From contig JACKJP010000002.1 of assembly GCA_020637895.1 (NCBI GenBank), positions 992,001-1,056,000 of the forward strand: 64,000 bases of DNA. The letters are read 5' to 3'. Shown one piece after another: positions 25,102 to 32,669 of the stretch (position 1 is the first letter of the stretch; the number at the start of each line of letters is the position of its first letter). This DNA comes from Rhodobiaceae bacterium (GTDB taxonomy: Bacteria > Pseudomonadota > Alphaproteobacteria > Rhizobiales > Tepidamorphaceae). The notes under the pieces were generated by a model, which was not told the origin of the DNA, did no database searches, and saw only the letters and a list, made by a program, of their open reading frames with translations. Both the position numbers and the translations under genes were made by a program.

Positions 25102-25833
25102 CTAGTCGCCGGCTTCGGTCGCGACCAGGTTCCAGTTCGGATCGCGCGAACCGGTATCCCGGGCGAAAGTCCACACATCGGTGACATCGGCAATCGCCGC
25201 CGGATCGCCATCGACAACCTTGCCGTCGGCATCCTTGGTGACCGAAATGAGCTTGGAGCGGATCTGCAGGGTTACCTGCGCCTGCCGCCCCTTCATCCCC
25301 GCATCGGCAATGAGGGCTTCGTCAATGCCGACAAAGGTCATCTCCACCTTCTGGCCGGCCGTTTCCCGTTCGGCAATCGCACCCGCGAAGCCATCATAGA
25401 CTTCACGGCTGAGCAGCGAGCGCAGCGTCTTGCGATCGCCTTCGGCAAAAGCGGTTACGATCATTTCATAAGCCGAACGCGCACCGGCAACGAATGACCC
25501 GGGATCAAAATTTCGATCCGCTGCGGCAATCGCCTGCAGGCCATCCCTGGAATCGCTGCCGGGCACAAAATACGCGCTCCAGTCGGGCGCGGGCCGAACG
25601 GGAGCTGCCCTTGTCTGGCCGGGAAGCGTTACCACATTGTCGCCATCGACCTTCGCGGGAGCCGGTGTATCGCCGGTCTGATCATCCGCTTTGGCCGTGT
25701 CGCGCCGTGAATAGGGATCGAATGGCGGCCGCTCATTGCCGGTCCGACGTCCCAGAACGTTGCGCAGGCGAAGGAAAAGTACGATCGCGAGCACAAGAAA
25801 CAGAATTGTATAGATATCAAAAAACCCGTTCAT
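25102..25833 (-). CDS. Tim44-like domain protein
   Basis: This 243-residue protein has an N-terminal membrane anchor (FFDIYTILFLVLAIVLFLRL, about residues 4-23), a proline-rich linker, and a Tim44 domain (about 100-240) with GARSAYEMIVTAFAEGDRKTLRSLLSREVYDGF. Bacterial Tim44 homologues are inner-membrane proteins whose mitochondrial relatives tether the import motor. Position next to mltA and facing fxsA-secB is conserved in alphaproteobacteria. Function in bacteria is inferred only. Confidence 0.85.
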   Translation of the reverse strand: MNGFFDIYTILFLVLAIVLFLRLRNVLGRRTGNERPPFDPYSRRDTAKADDQTGDTPAPAKVDGDNVVTLPGQTRAAPVRPAPDWSAYFVPGSDSRDGLQAIAAADRNFDPGSFVAGARSAYEMIVTAFAEGDRKTLRSLLSREVYDGFAGAIAERETAGQKVEMTFVGIDEALIADAGMKGRQAQVTLQIRSKLISVTKDADGKVVDGDPAAIADVTDVWTFARDTGSRDPNWNLVATEAGD

Positions 25834-25920
25834 CTCCGCCTTCGTCAGCGTTAGCGTTTGGTCCGCACCTGGCGCCTTGTCTATATCTATAGACCATATC
25901 GAGCGAATCCAGAGGGCCTT

Positions 25921-26418
25921 ATGGCAATTCTTCTTTTCGCCTTCATCGGCGTACCGCTCATCGAGATCGCGCTTTTCATCGAAATCGGCGGGCGGATAGG
26001 ACTGGCGGCGACGATTGCGATCGTGATCGCAACGGCGATTCTCGGCTCGGTCATGCTCCGGCTTCAGGGCCTGTCGGCGCTCACTTCAATCAACCGTTCA
26101 CTGGAGCGCGGCGAGTTTCCCGCTGAGGGCCTTCGCGACGGGGCCCTGCTGCTCTTTTCAGCCGCCCTTCTGCTCACGCCGGGATTTTTTACCGATGCGA
26201 TAGGCTTTGCCCTGCTTTTCCCGCCGGTCCGGCGGCTGATTGGCGCCTACCTCTTCCGCCTCGTTGCCGGCCGCGTCGAAGTCCGCGGCTACAGGGCGCC
26301 GGGCGACCCCTTCGATCGTAATGCCAGCCAGCGCGAACGAGGTCCGGTCGTGATCGAGGGCGAAGCACGCGAGATCGACGGCGATAAGCCCCCAGATGGG
26401 CCTGACGGACGTCACTAA
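25921..26418 (+). CDS. fxsA: FxsA family membrane protein
   Basis: The 165-residue protein has the FxsA pattern: two hydrophobic N-terminal segments (AILLFAFIGVPLIEIALFIEI and the next to about residue 47), then LLLFSAALLLTPGFFTDAIGFALLFPPVRR (about 76-105), and a charged tail. E. coli FxsA relieves exclusion of phage T7 by F plasmids; the normal role is unknown. The ATG at 25921 was chosen as the family start. It precedes secB by 76 bp and is divergent from the Tim44 gene. Confidence 0.9.
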   Translation: MAILLFAFIGVPLIEIALFIEIGGRIGLAATIAIVIATAILGSVMLRLQGLSALTSINRSLERGEFPAEGLRDGALLLFSAALLLTPGFFTDAIGFALLFPPVRRLIGAYLFRLVAGRVEVRGYRAPGDPFDRNASQRERGPVVIEGEAREIDGDKPPDGPDGRH

Positions 26419-26494
26419 ACCCCTCTTGCGCCTTGTGCGGCGTTGCGACGCGTGCTAGCTCGCAACCTCATTCGGGGCCGCAAGGCTCATCATC

Positions 26495-27022
26495 ATGACC
26501 ACACGGGACAAGCAACCGATGGCGAACCAGCCCAACGAAACCAATGGCGGCAACGCCACTGCCGGAGCCGGCGAAGCGCCGACGATGCCGCAGATCAACG
26601 TGCTCGGCCAGTACATCAAGGATCTTTCGTTTGAAAATCCGAACGCGCCGGGTTCGTTCCTGAAACGGGGCGAAAAGCAGCCTCCGCTCAATGTTCAGAT
26701 CAACGTGAACATCAATCCGGTTTCAGAAAGCGACTTCAATGTCGAGCTGGTGCTGGAAGCGAAGGCCGGCGAAGGCGCGGACATGCTCTTCAATCTGGAG
26801 CTGACCTATGCCGGGATCTTTCGTGTGACCAATGTCGCCCAGGAGCATCTTCACCCGATCGTCATGATCGAGTGCCCGCGCCTGCTCTTCCCGTTCGCAC
26901 GGCAGATCATCGCCAATTGCACGCAGCAGGGCGGCTTCCCGCCGATGATGCTCGACCCGATCGATTTCGTGAGCCTTTACCGTCAGCGCATGGCGCAGCA
27001 ACAGCCCGCCGCCGCAAACTGA
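26495..27022 (+). CDS. secB: Protein-export chaperone SecB
   Basis: SecB holds secretory preproteins unfolded and hands them to SecA. The 175-residue protein has a flexible N-terminus, then the conserved INVLGQYIKDLSFENPNAP, YAGIFRVTNV, ECPRLLFPFARQIIANCTQQGGFPPMMLDPIDFVSLY. An ATG at 26519 would give a slightly shorter protein; both have only modest ribosome sites. The stop is 15 bp from that of the convergent dnaQ. Confidence 0.96.
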   Translation: MTTRDKQPMANQPNETNGGNATAGAGEAPTMPQINVLGQYIKDLSFENPNAPGSFLKRGEKQPPLNVQINVNINPVSESDFNVELVLEAKAGEGADMLFNLELTYAGIFRVTNVAQEHLHPIVMIECPRLLFPFARQIIANCTQQGGFPPMMLDPIDFVSLYRQRMAQQQPAAAN

Positions 27023-27037
27023 CACCAGAGCGGAAAC

Positions 27038-27724
27038 TCAGTTTCCGTAGCGCCGCCAAATCGCATTCTCGCCAAGCTTGACGACGAATGCATCGTGCGC
27101 GGCGCGCTCGGCTTCACTGATCCGGGCGGGCAAGGGCGCGGGGCGGGAATCGGGCGCCTTCATGGCTCCCCTCACCTCGCCGCGATCCCGGGAAACGAGA
27201 GCAAGCCCGGCCTGCCGCCCGCCATTGAGCTCAATATAGACCTCGGCGAGCAGCTCGGAATCGAGCAGCGCCCCGTGCTTTGTCCGGCGGCTGTTGTCGA
27301 TACCGTAGCGCTGGCAAAGATCGTCCAGACGGTTGCCGCCGCCGGGGTGGCGCCGGCGCGCCATGGCCAGCGTATCGACAACATTGGCCGTGTCGAGCAA
27401 TGGTCTGCCACAGCGGCCGAGCTCCATGTTCAGGAAGCCCATGTCGAAATCGGCATTGTGGATGACGAGACGCGCATCGTCGACGAATTCGAGAAACTGA
27501 TCGGCAAGATCGGCAAAGAGCGGCTTGTCGGCGAGAAAAGCCGCGGACAACCCATGCACGGCCTCGGCTTCCGCCGGCATGTCGCGCTCCGGATTGAAAT
27601 AGAAGTGCCAGTTGTGTCCCGTGGGAATGCCGTTGTCGAGTTCGACGCAGCCGATTTCGACCAGCCGGTCGCCCTTCAGCGGATTCAGTCCGGTCGTTTC
27701 CGTATCGAGAACGATTTCGCGCAC
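27038..27724 (-). CDS. dnaQ: DNA polymerase III epsilon subunit (proofreading exonuclease)
   Basis: DnaQ is the 3'-5' exonuclease of the replicative polymerase. The 228-residue protein has ExoI IVLDTETTGLNP (Asp7, Glu9), ExoII VIHNADFDMGFLN, and ExoIII with HGALLDSELLAEVY, giving the full DEDDh set, and a short C-terminal tail that should bind the polymerase subunit. It heads toward secB and follows coaE in a minus-strand run. Another replication subunit, holA, is encoded at 39.7 kb. Confidence 0.96.
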   Translation of the reverse strand: MREIVLDTETTGLNPLKGDRLVEIGCVELDNGIPTGHNWHFYFNPERDMPAEAEAVHGLSAAFLADKPLFADLADQFLEFVDDARLVIHNADFDMGFLNMELGRCGRPLLDTANVVDTLAMARRRHPGGGNRLDDLCQRYGIDNSRRTKHGALLDSELLAEVYIELNGGRQAGLALVSRDRGEVRGAMKAPDSRPAPLPARISEAERAAHDAFVVKLGENAIWRRYGN

Positions 27725-27772
27725 CGATTTGCTCCGGTTGTGCAGACGTTGTGCAAAGGATAGCGCTGCGAA

Positions 27773-28354
27773 TCAGCCTGCCGCAATTGTTTGCAGCGCT
27801 TCTTCAACGGCCTTTCGGGTTTCTTCGAGGCTGACGCCGGTATCGATGACAATATCGGCGCGCTTGCGCTTTTCCGCATCCGGTACCTGCCGGGAAAGAA
27901 TCGCCTCGAACTTTTCCGGCGACATATTCGGTCGGGCAAGCACACGCTCGCGCTGCTTTTCATAAGGTGCGGACACCAGCACAACCGCGGCGACGTTCTT
28001 CTCGCCGCCGGTTTCGAAGAGAAGCGGGATATCGAAGACGACCAGCTTATGGCCATCCGCCCTGGCCTCTTCGACGAAACGACGCCTGCTTTCGTGAACG
28101 GCCGGATGCACAATCGATTCAAGACGCGCCATGGCCGCCGGATCTGAGAGCGCCGGCGCCAGTTTCGTGCGGTCGACGCCGCTGGCGTCGGTGACGCCGG
28201 GAAACGCACTCTCGATGGCTGCGACAAGTTCGCCGCGATAAAGACGATGAACCTCGGCATCGGCATCAAAGACAGGCACGCCGAGATCGCGGAACATCTC
28301 CGCGACCGTCGATTTGCCCATGCCGATCGATCCCGTCAGGCCGATGATCTTCAT
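27773..28354 (-). CDS. coaE: Dephospho-CoA kinase
   Basis: CoaE adds the 3'-phosphate in the last step of CoA synthesis. The 193-residue protein starts MKIIGLTGSIGMGKSTVAEMF (P-loop), then VPVFDADAEVHRLY, HPAVHESRRRFVEEA, and VFDIPLLFETGGEKNV. I place the start at ATG 28354: the longer frame would overlap the end of aroE and lacks family similarity. Spacing to aroE is 11 bp. Confidence 0.95.
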   Translation of the reverse strand: MKIIGLTGSIGMGKSTVAEMFRDLGVPVFDADAEVHRLYRGELVAAIESAFPGVTDASGVDRTKLAPALSDPAAMARLESIVHPAVHESRRRFVEEARADGHKLVVFDIPLLFETGGEKNVAAVVLVSAPYEKQRERVLARPNMSPEKFEAILSRQVPDAEKRKRADIVIDTGVSLEETRKAVEEALQTIAAG

Positions 28355-28365
28355 TGGGCCGTCGG

Positions 28366-29226
28366 TCACCGCTTTGCCGCCATGTCGTCCAGAACCAGCT
28401 GGCGCAGTTCGGCGCTGACGACGGGCGCGACACCGAACCATCTTTCAAAGGAAGTCGCCGCGCCATAAAGCAGCATGCCCAGACCGTCGACCGTCCTGTT
28501 GCCCATCGCCTGGGCCTCGGCAAGCAGCGGCGTCAGCAAGGGCACATAGACGATATCGTGGACGACGGCATCAGGGTTGAGCTCCTTCAGGTCAAGCGTC
28601 CATTCCGGTCCGCCCTTCATCCCCATGCTGGTCGAATTGACGACAAAATCCGCCTTGGCGAGCAGTTCTTCGAGCGGTCCATCGGCTGCAACAACCCGGT
28701 CGCCAAAATCTGCGATGAGCGCTTTTGTCCGCTCGATCGTCCGGTTGACGACATAGATCTTCTCAAAGCCGCGCCTGAGAAGCGCATAAACCGCGGCGCG
28801 GGCAGCACCGCCCGCCCCGAACATAACAGCGGTCCGCTTTCTGTCGTCCCAGCCGGGGCAGCGATCATCGAGATTGGCGAGAAATCCGCTCCAGTCGGCA
28901 TTGCCGACGCAAACGCGTCCGGCACCGTCGAACCAGAGCAGATTGGAGGCGCCGATCAGCCGCGCCGTCTCATCGATCTCGTCGGCGATCGGAAGCACCA
29001 GCTCTTTGTGCGGAACGGTCAGATTGGCTCCAATGATGCCGGCTTGCGGCATTGCCGCAACGAATTCTCCGAGATCTTCTGGCAGGACGTCGGCTGTTTC
29101 ATAGATGCCGGGAAGCCCTGCTTCACGAAGCCAGTAGTTGTGGATCAGCGGAGACCGGCTATGGGAGATCGGATGCCCGATCACAACGGCCCTGGGACCT
29201 GAACCTTTTCGATTCGCATCCGACAT
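28366..29226 (-). CDS. aroE: Shikimate dehydrogenase (NADP+)
   Basis: AroE reduces 3-dehydroshikimate in aromatic amino-acid synthesis. The 286-residue protein has the substrate motif GHPISHSRSPLIHNYWL, the catalytic lysine region GANLTVPHKELVLP, the dinucleotide motif VMFGAGGAARAAVYALL, NRTIERT, and DIVYVPLLTPLL near the end. It sits between maf and coaE, the standard rhizobial order. Confidence 0.96.
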   Translation of the reverse strand: MSDANRKGSGPRAVVIGHPISHSRSPLIHNYWLREAGLPGIYETADVLPEDLGEFVAAMPQAGIIGANLTVPHKELVLPIADEIDETARLIGASNLLWFDGAGRVCVGNADWSGFLANLDDRCPGWDDRKRTAVMFGAGGAARAAVYALLRRGFEKIYVVNRTIERTKALIADFGDRVVAADGPLEELLAKADFVVNSTSMGMKGGPEWTLDLKELNPDAVVHDIVYVPLLTPLLAEAQAMGNRTVDGLGMLLYGAATSFERWFGVAPVVSAELRQLVLDDMAAKR

Positions 29227-29231
29227 AATCC

Positions 29232-29834
29232 TTATTCCTCCAAATATTCTTGCGTTCTCAGCCAGGCCAGCAGTGGTAGCAGCGGCAGGCCAAGGATTGT
29301 GAAATAGCTGCCCTCGATGCTGTTGAACAGCTGAACGCCTGCACCTTCAAGTCTATAGCCGCCGACGCTTCCAAGGAGGTCGTCGCCTTCGCCAGCGAGG
29401 TAGTGACCGAGGAATTCAGGCGTGAATTCGCGCATCGTCAAAGCCGCGCTGTCGCGCTGTTCCCAGATTGTCTCGCCGCCCTTCGCGCAGGCGACCGCGG
29501 CATGGAGCATGTGCCGCCGCCCCCGCAGACGGAGGAGTTTCCTGCGCAGCGCATCCATGTCGGGTGCCTTGGTCAGCAATTCGCCATCAAGATCCAGTGT
29601 CTGGTCGCAGCCGATGACGATCGCATCCGGATGCGCACTCGATACAGCCTCAGCCTTCAGACGTGCCAGAATATCGGCGGTATCGGCCGGCTCCAGCGCG
29701 CTGCCCTCGCGGCGCGCGAGTTCAACGACGGCTTCCTCGTCTACTCCCGGTGCCATTGCTTCGAATGCAAGGCCGGCATCGGCCAGCAACCTGCGACGGG
29801 TCGGACTGGTCGAAGCGAGAATGATACGGCTCAT
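29232..29834 (-). CDS. Maf-like nucleotide pyrophosphatase
   Basis: Maf proteins hydrolyse non-canonical or pyrimidine nucleoside triphosphates and affect septation. The 200-residue protein has ILASTSPTRRRLLADAGL, the conserved GCDQTLDLDGELLTKA and DLLGSVGGYRLEGAG. The GYRLEGAGVQLF segment places it among Maf family members broadly; I cannot decide between YceF and YhdE types. Its ATG at 29834 overlaps the stop of the upstream kinase gene by four bases. Confidence 0.9.
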   Translation of the reverse strand: MSRIILASTSPTRRRLLADAGLAFEAMAPGVDEEAVVELARREGSALEPADTADILARLKAEAVSSAHPDAIVIGCDQTLDLDGELLTKAPDMDALRRKLLRLRGRRHMLHAAVACAKGGETIWEQRDSAALTMREFTPEFLGHYLAGEGDDLLGSVGGYRLEGAGVQLFNSIEGSYFTILGLPLLPLLAWLRTQEYLEE

Positions 29835-30667
29835 GATTCGGCCACCTGTTTCCGGTCGGCGATCAGTGCCAGTACGGCGGCAGCCGATTCCTCGATTGAA
29901 CGGCGCGTGACATCGATGAGCGGCCAGCCGTTTCGCGCGCAAAGGCGCCGCGTCATCGCAATTTCGTCCGCGATGGCCTTGCGATCGACATAGTTTCCAT
30001 TGTCGTCGGCACGCAGCGACAGCAGACGGTTCTGGCGAATCTGCGAGATACGATCCGCGGAGGCGACAAGCCCGACGACGAGGGGTCTGGTCAGCGCTTC
30101 GAGCTGCGGCGGCAGGATCATGCCGGGCACAAGCGGAACATTGGCGGTCTTGATGCCGCGATTCGCCAGATAGATGCTTGTCGGCGTCTTCGACGTGCGG
30201 CTGATGCCGATCAGGACGACATCGGCATCGTCAAGCGTATCGAGATTTTGGCCGTCATCATGAACCATTGTGTAGTTGAGGGCGTCGATCCGGCGGAAAT
30301 AGTGCTGATTCAATGTGTGCTGGCCGCCGATTCGCGGGGTCGATTCGGCTCCGAGATAAGATCTGAAGATATCGAGGACCGGGGCGAGTACGGAAACCAC
30401 CGGCAAGGCCAGCTCGCGGCAATGCTTCTCCAGACGGGTCGCCAGCTCCGTGTTGACCAGCGTGTAGAGCACCATGCCCGGCGCTTCCTCGATTTCACGA
30501 AGAATTCTGTCGAGCTGACGGCCGGACCGGACCAGCGGATATACGTGTTCGATCGTCCGGACCGTTGCATATTGCGCAGCTGCCGCGCGGCTCACCGCTA
30601 TCAGCGTTTCGCCTGTCGCGTCCGAGACCAGATGCAGGTGAACGTAGTTCTTTGGCGATTCGGGCAT
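29831..30667 (-). CDS. Pyruvate phosphate dikinase regulatory protein (DUF299)
   Basis: This 278-residue protein belongs to the DUF299 family, bifunctional kinase/pyrophosphorylases that switch PPDK or PEP synthase off and on. It starts YVHLHLVSDATGETL and carries the P-loop-like GISRTSKTPTSIYLANRG (about residues 153-170) and VGLVASADRISQIRQNRL. The gene lies immediately left of the predicted replication origin. In Caulobacter the origin likewise lies between hemE and an unknown gene named RP001, which I believe is this family. It is transcribed away from hemE. Confidence 0.92.
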   Translation of the reverse strand: MPESPKNYVHLHLVSDATGETLIAVSRAAAAQYATVRTIEHVYPLVRSGRQLDRILREIEEAPGMVLYTLVNTELATRLEKHCRELALPVVSVLAPVLDIFRSYLGAESTPRIGGQHTLNQHYFRRIDALNYTMVHDDGQNLDTLDDADVVLIGISRTSKTPTSIYLANRGIKTANVPLVPGMILPPQLEALTRPLVVGLVASADRISQIRQNRLLSLRADDNGNYVDRKAIADEIAMTRRLCARNGWPLIDVTRRSIEESAAAVLALIADRKQVAES

Positions 30668-30733
30668 GGTCTGGGATCTCGACTGGGCGGCATTTTTGGC
30701 CGCCTCTGGCTGCGTTCCGTTGTCAGTGGGTCT

Positions 30734-30742
30734 TGTGGATAA
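30734..30742 (-). promoter_or_regulatory. Perfect DnaA box
   Basis: TGTGGATAA on the plus strand is TTATCCACA on the minus strand, the strict consensus for high-affinity DnaA binding. Confidence 0.85.
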
Positions 30743-30984
30743 CGGGTAAAGGGTGGCGGCCTTGAAAATCTTCTGGCGAACTTGTCCGGGGAAAGTGGCC
30801 GCCGGTCAACAGGCTTTCCGGAAGGGCTAGTGTGTGGACGATTTTTGCAGGTGTTGATGATTGCGTGGAAAAGTATGAAAGCACACAGCTTTTCAGATGG
30901 TTATTCGGATTGCAGTGAGATTTTCTGCCGCACATCTTGTGAATGATTGTGGAAGCTGGGATATCCCCGCTCTACCGAGCCCTA

Positions 30985-31014
30985 GAATCGTAAGATTCAT
31001 ACTTCCTTAACCAT
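30985..31014. promoter_or_regulatory. GANTC pair and CtrA-type half-site in the hemE promoter region
   Basis: GAATC (30985-30989) and GATTC (30994-30998) match the CcrM methyltransferase target, and TTAACCAT (31007-31014) matches the common CtrA half-site, 19 bp before the hemE ATG. Only one half of a full TTAA-N7-TTAA site is present. CtrA represses initiation and hemE transcription at the Caulobacter origin; here the role is inferred. Confidence 0.55.
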
Positions 31015-31032
31015 TTCATTTATGAAGGCGGC

Positions 31033-32049
31033 ATGGGAAAAGCGCTGATCGACACACTCAAAGGTCAAGGTCCTGACCGCATGCCTGTCTGGTTCATGCG
31101 CCAGGCGGGCCGCTATCTGCCGGAATACCGGGCGCTTCGCGCCAAGGCCGGCGGGTTTCTGGACCTTTGCTATTCGCCGGAAATGGCAACGGAAGTTACA
31201 TTGCAACCGATCCGTCGCTTCGGTTTCGATGCAGCCATTCTCTTTTCGGACATTCTCGTCATTCCGCATGCGCTTGGGCTTGATCTCAGCTTCGCGGAAG
31301 GCGAAGGCCCGCTTCTGGAAAAAGCGGATACGAGGGAACGTGTCGAAAGGCTCTCGGCAAGCAGGGTTGAGAGCTTTTTGCAGCCGGTCATTGAAACCGT
31401 CAGCATCCTTTCCAGGGAGTTGCCCAGGGACGTCGCGCTTATCGGCTTCTGCGGTGCCCCCTGGACGGTTGCGAGTTATATGGTGGCCGGGCGCGGAACA
31501 CCTGATCAGGCGCCGATACGCGAGATGAGCTACCGTGATCCAGAACTGCTCGATCGGATCATCGATATTCTGGTCGAAGCGTCGGCCAAATATCTCAAGG
31601 CTCAGCTGCGCGCCGGTGCGGAATGCGTTCAGATCTTCGATACCTGGGCCGGCGTTGTAGCGGACGGCTGGTTCGAAAGATGGGTGATCGGACCGACAAA
31701 ACGCATTGTCGATGCCGTGAGGATCGATTTTCCAGACGCTATTATCATAGGTTTTCCAAAGGGTTGTTCCGAAAAGGCCGGTATTTACGCGTCGGGTACG
31801 GGTGTCAATGCCGTCGGTCTGGACTGGACTGCAGGGCTTGGCGATCTGGGCGATGAATTTTCAGCCGTGAGCCAGGGAAATCTCGATCCACTGGTTCTGC
31901 TTGCGGGGGGGAAAGCGCTTGATGATGGCGTGGACAGGATCCTGGGCGAGGCACGGCCCGGGAGGCACGTATTCAATCTTGGACACGGTATCTTGCAGCA
32001 AACACCGATTGCTCATGTAGAGCAGGTATTGCGGCGGCTCGGGAGGTGA
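31033..32049 (+). CDS. hemE: Uroporphyrinogen decarboxylase
   Basis: HemE removes four carboxyl groups from uroporphyrinogen III to give coproporphyrinogen III in heme synthesis. The 338-residue protein has the signature PVWFMRQAGRYLPEYR near the N-terminus, FSDILVIPHALG, IGFCGAPWTVASYMVAG, and QIFDTWAG. The ribosome site AAGG lies at 31024. Its promoter must overlap the origin region. It is followed by hemJ after 6 bp, so two heme genes are coupled. Confidence 0.97.
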   Translation: MGKALIDTLKGQGPDRMPVWFMRQAGRYLPEYRALRAKAGGFLDLCYSPEMATEVTLQPIRRFGFDAAILFSDILVIPHALGLDLSFAEGEGPLLEKADTRERVERLSASRVESFLQPVIETVSILSRELPRDVALIGFCGAPWTVASYMVAGRGTPDQAPIREMSYRDPELLDRIIDILVEASAKYLKAQLRAGAECVQIFDTWAGVVADGWFERWVIGPTKRIVDAVRIDFPDAIIIGFPKGCSEKAGIYASGTGVNAVGLDWTAGLGDLGDEFSAVSQGNLDPLVLLAGGKALDDGVDRILGEARPGRHVFNLGHGILQQTPIAHVEQVLRRLGR

Positions 32050-32055
32050 TCTGCG

Positions 32056-32484
32056 ATGTATGAGTGGGTCAAGGCGCTCCATGTGATTTCGGTAATCGCC
32101 TGGATGGCTGCGCTTTTCTACGCGCCAAGGCTTTTTGTCTATCACGCCGATTCCGTTGTCGGTTCCGAGAAATCGGAGACCTTCAAGGTGATGGAAAGAC
32201 GGTTGATGAAGGCGATCGCCACGCCGGCGATGGCGGCCACCTGGGTTTTCGGTATTGCGCTGCTTGTGATGGGTGGTTGGCTGACAGGAGGAAATTACTG
32301 GATTCATGCCAAGCTCCTGTTCGTGCTTGTCCTGACGGGTTTCGACGGGATGTGCCGGCGTTGGATGCGGGATTTCGCAAACGACCGGAATACGCGCTCG
32401 GCACGATTCTTTCGGATCGCCAACGAAGTGCCAACATTGCTGGTTATCGTGATCGTTATCCTGGTGATCGTTAAGCCGTTCTAG
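32056..32484 (+). CDS. hemJ: Protoporphyrinogen oxidase HemJ
   Basis: HemJ oxidises protoporphyrinogen IX and replaces HemG/HemY in most alphaproteobacteria. The 142-residue membrane protein has four predicted helices, the conserved histidine in WVKALHVISVIAWMAALFYAPRLFVYH, and WIHAKLLFVLVLTGFDGM with the conserved lysine. It overlaps nothing but sits 6 bp behind hemE, which fits shared control. Downstream lies a 185-bp gap leading to rho. Confidence 0.93.
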   Translation: MYEWVKALHVISVIAWMAALFYAPRLFVYHADSVVGSEKSETFKVMERRLMKAIATPAMAATWVFGIALLVMGGWLTGGNYWIHAKLLFVLVLTGFDGMCRRWMRDFANDRNTRSARFFRIANEVPTLLVIVIVILVIVKPF

Positions 32485-32514
32485 AGGCTGGTGCGGTTAC
32501 GTACTTATTTGTCG

Positions 32515-32543
32515 TTGCGGCGGACCGGCTTGTTTTGTATAAG
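32515..32543 (+). promoter_or_regulatory. Candidate promoter ahead of rho
   Basis: TTGCGG (32515-32520), 17-bp spacer, TATAAG (32538-32543) fit a housekeeping sigma-70 promoter in the 185-bp gap between hemJ and rho. It would give a leader of about 120 nt. Confidence 0.45.
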
Positions 32544-32588
32544 GTCGGCATCTGCGTGGACGCCGCATAATCCCTCTGGCGTTCTTTC

Positions 32589-32613
32589 CCCGCGATAATT
32601 TCGCCGGGTTTTT
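32589..32613 (+). terminator. Hairpin plus T-run in the hemJ-rho gap
   Basis: CCC-GCGA pairs with TCGC-C-GGG (seven base pairs and a one-base bulge, loop of five), directly followed by five T (32609-32613). It could end the hemEJ transcript or, if the upstream promoter is used, act as an attenuator in the rho leader. Confidence 0.5.
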
Positions 32614-32669
32614 CCAGCAAATTCCCAGTCTGACGACGAATATCCCTCCTTCCAGAAAGGCCGCGCCCA

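Larger units (their letters stand above)
30668..31032. other. Predicted chromosomal replication origin (oriC)
   Basis: This 365-bp gene-free gap between the PPDK regulator and hemE is much AT-richer than its surroundings. It contains one perfect DnaA box (30734-30742) and weaker TGTGNAWAA-like boxes at 30833-30841, 30864-30872, 30938-30946 and 30948-30956. An AT-rich stretch runs from about 30840 to 30930; two GANTC methylation sites (30985-30989, 30994-30998) and TTAACCAT (31007-31014) lie at the hemE end. The known alphaproteobacterial origin position next to hemE, and parS-parAB nearby, support the call. Confidence 0.8.
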
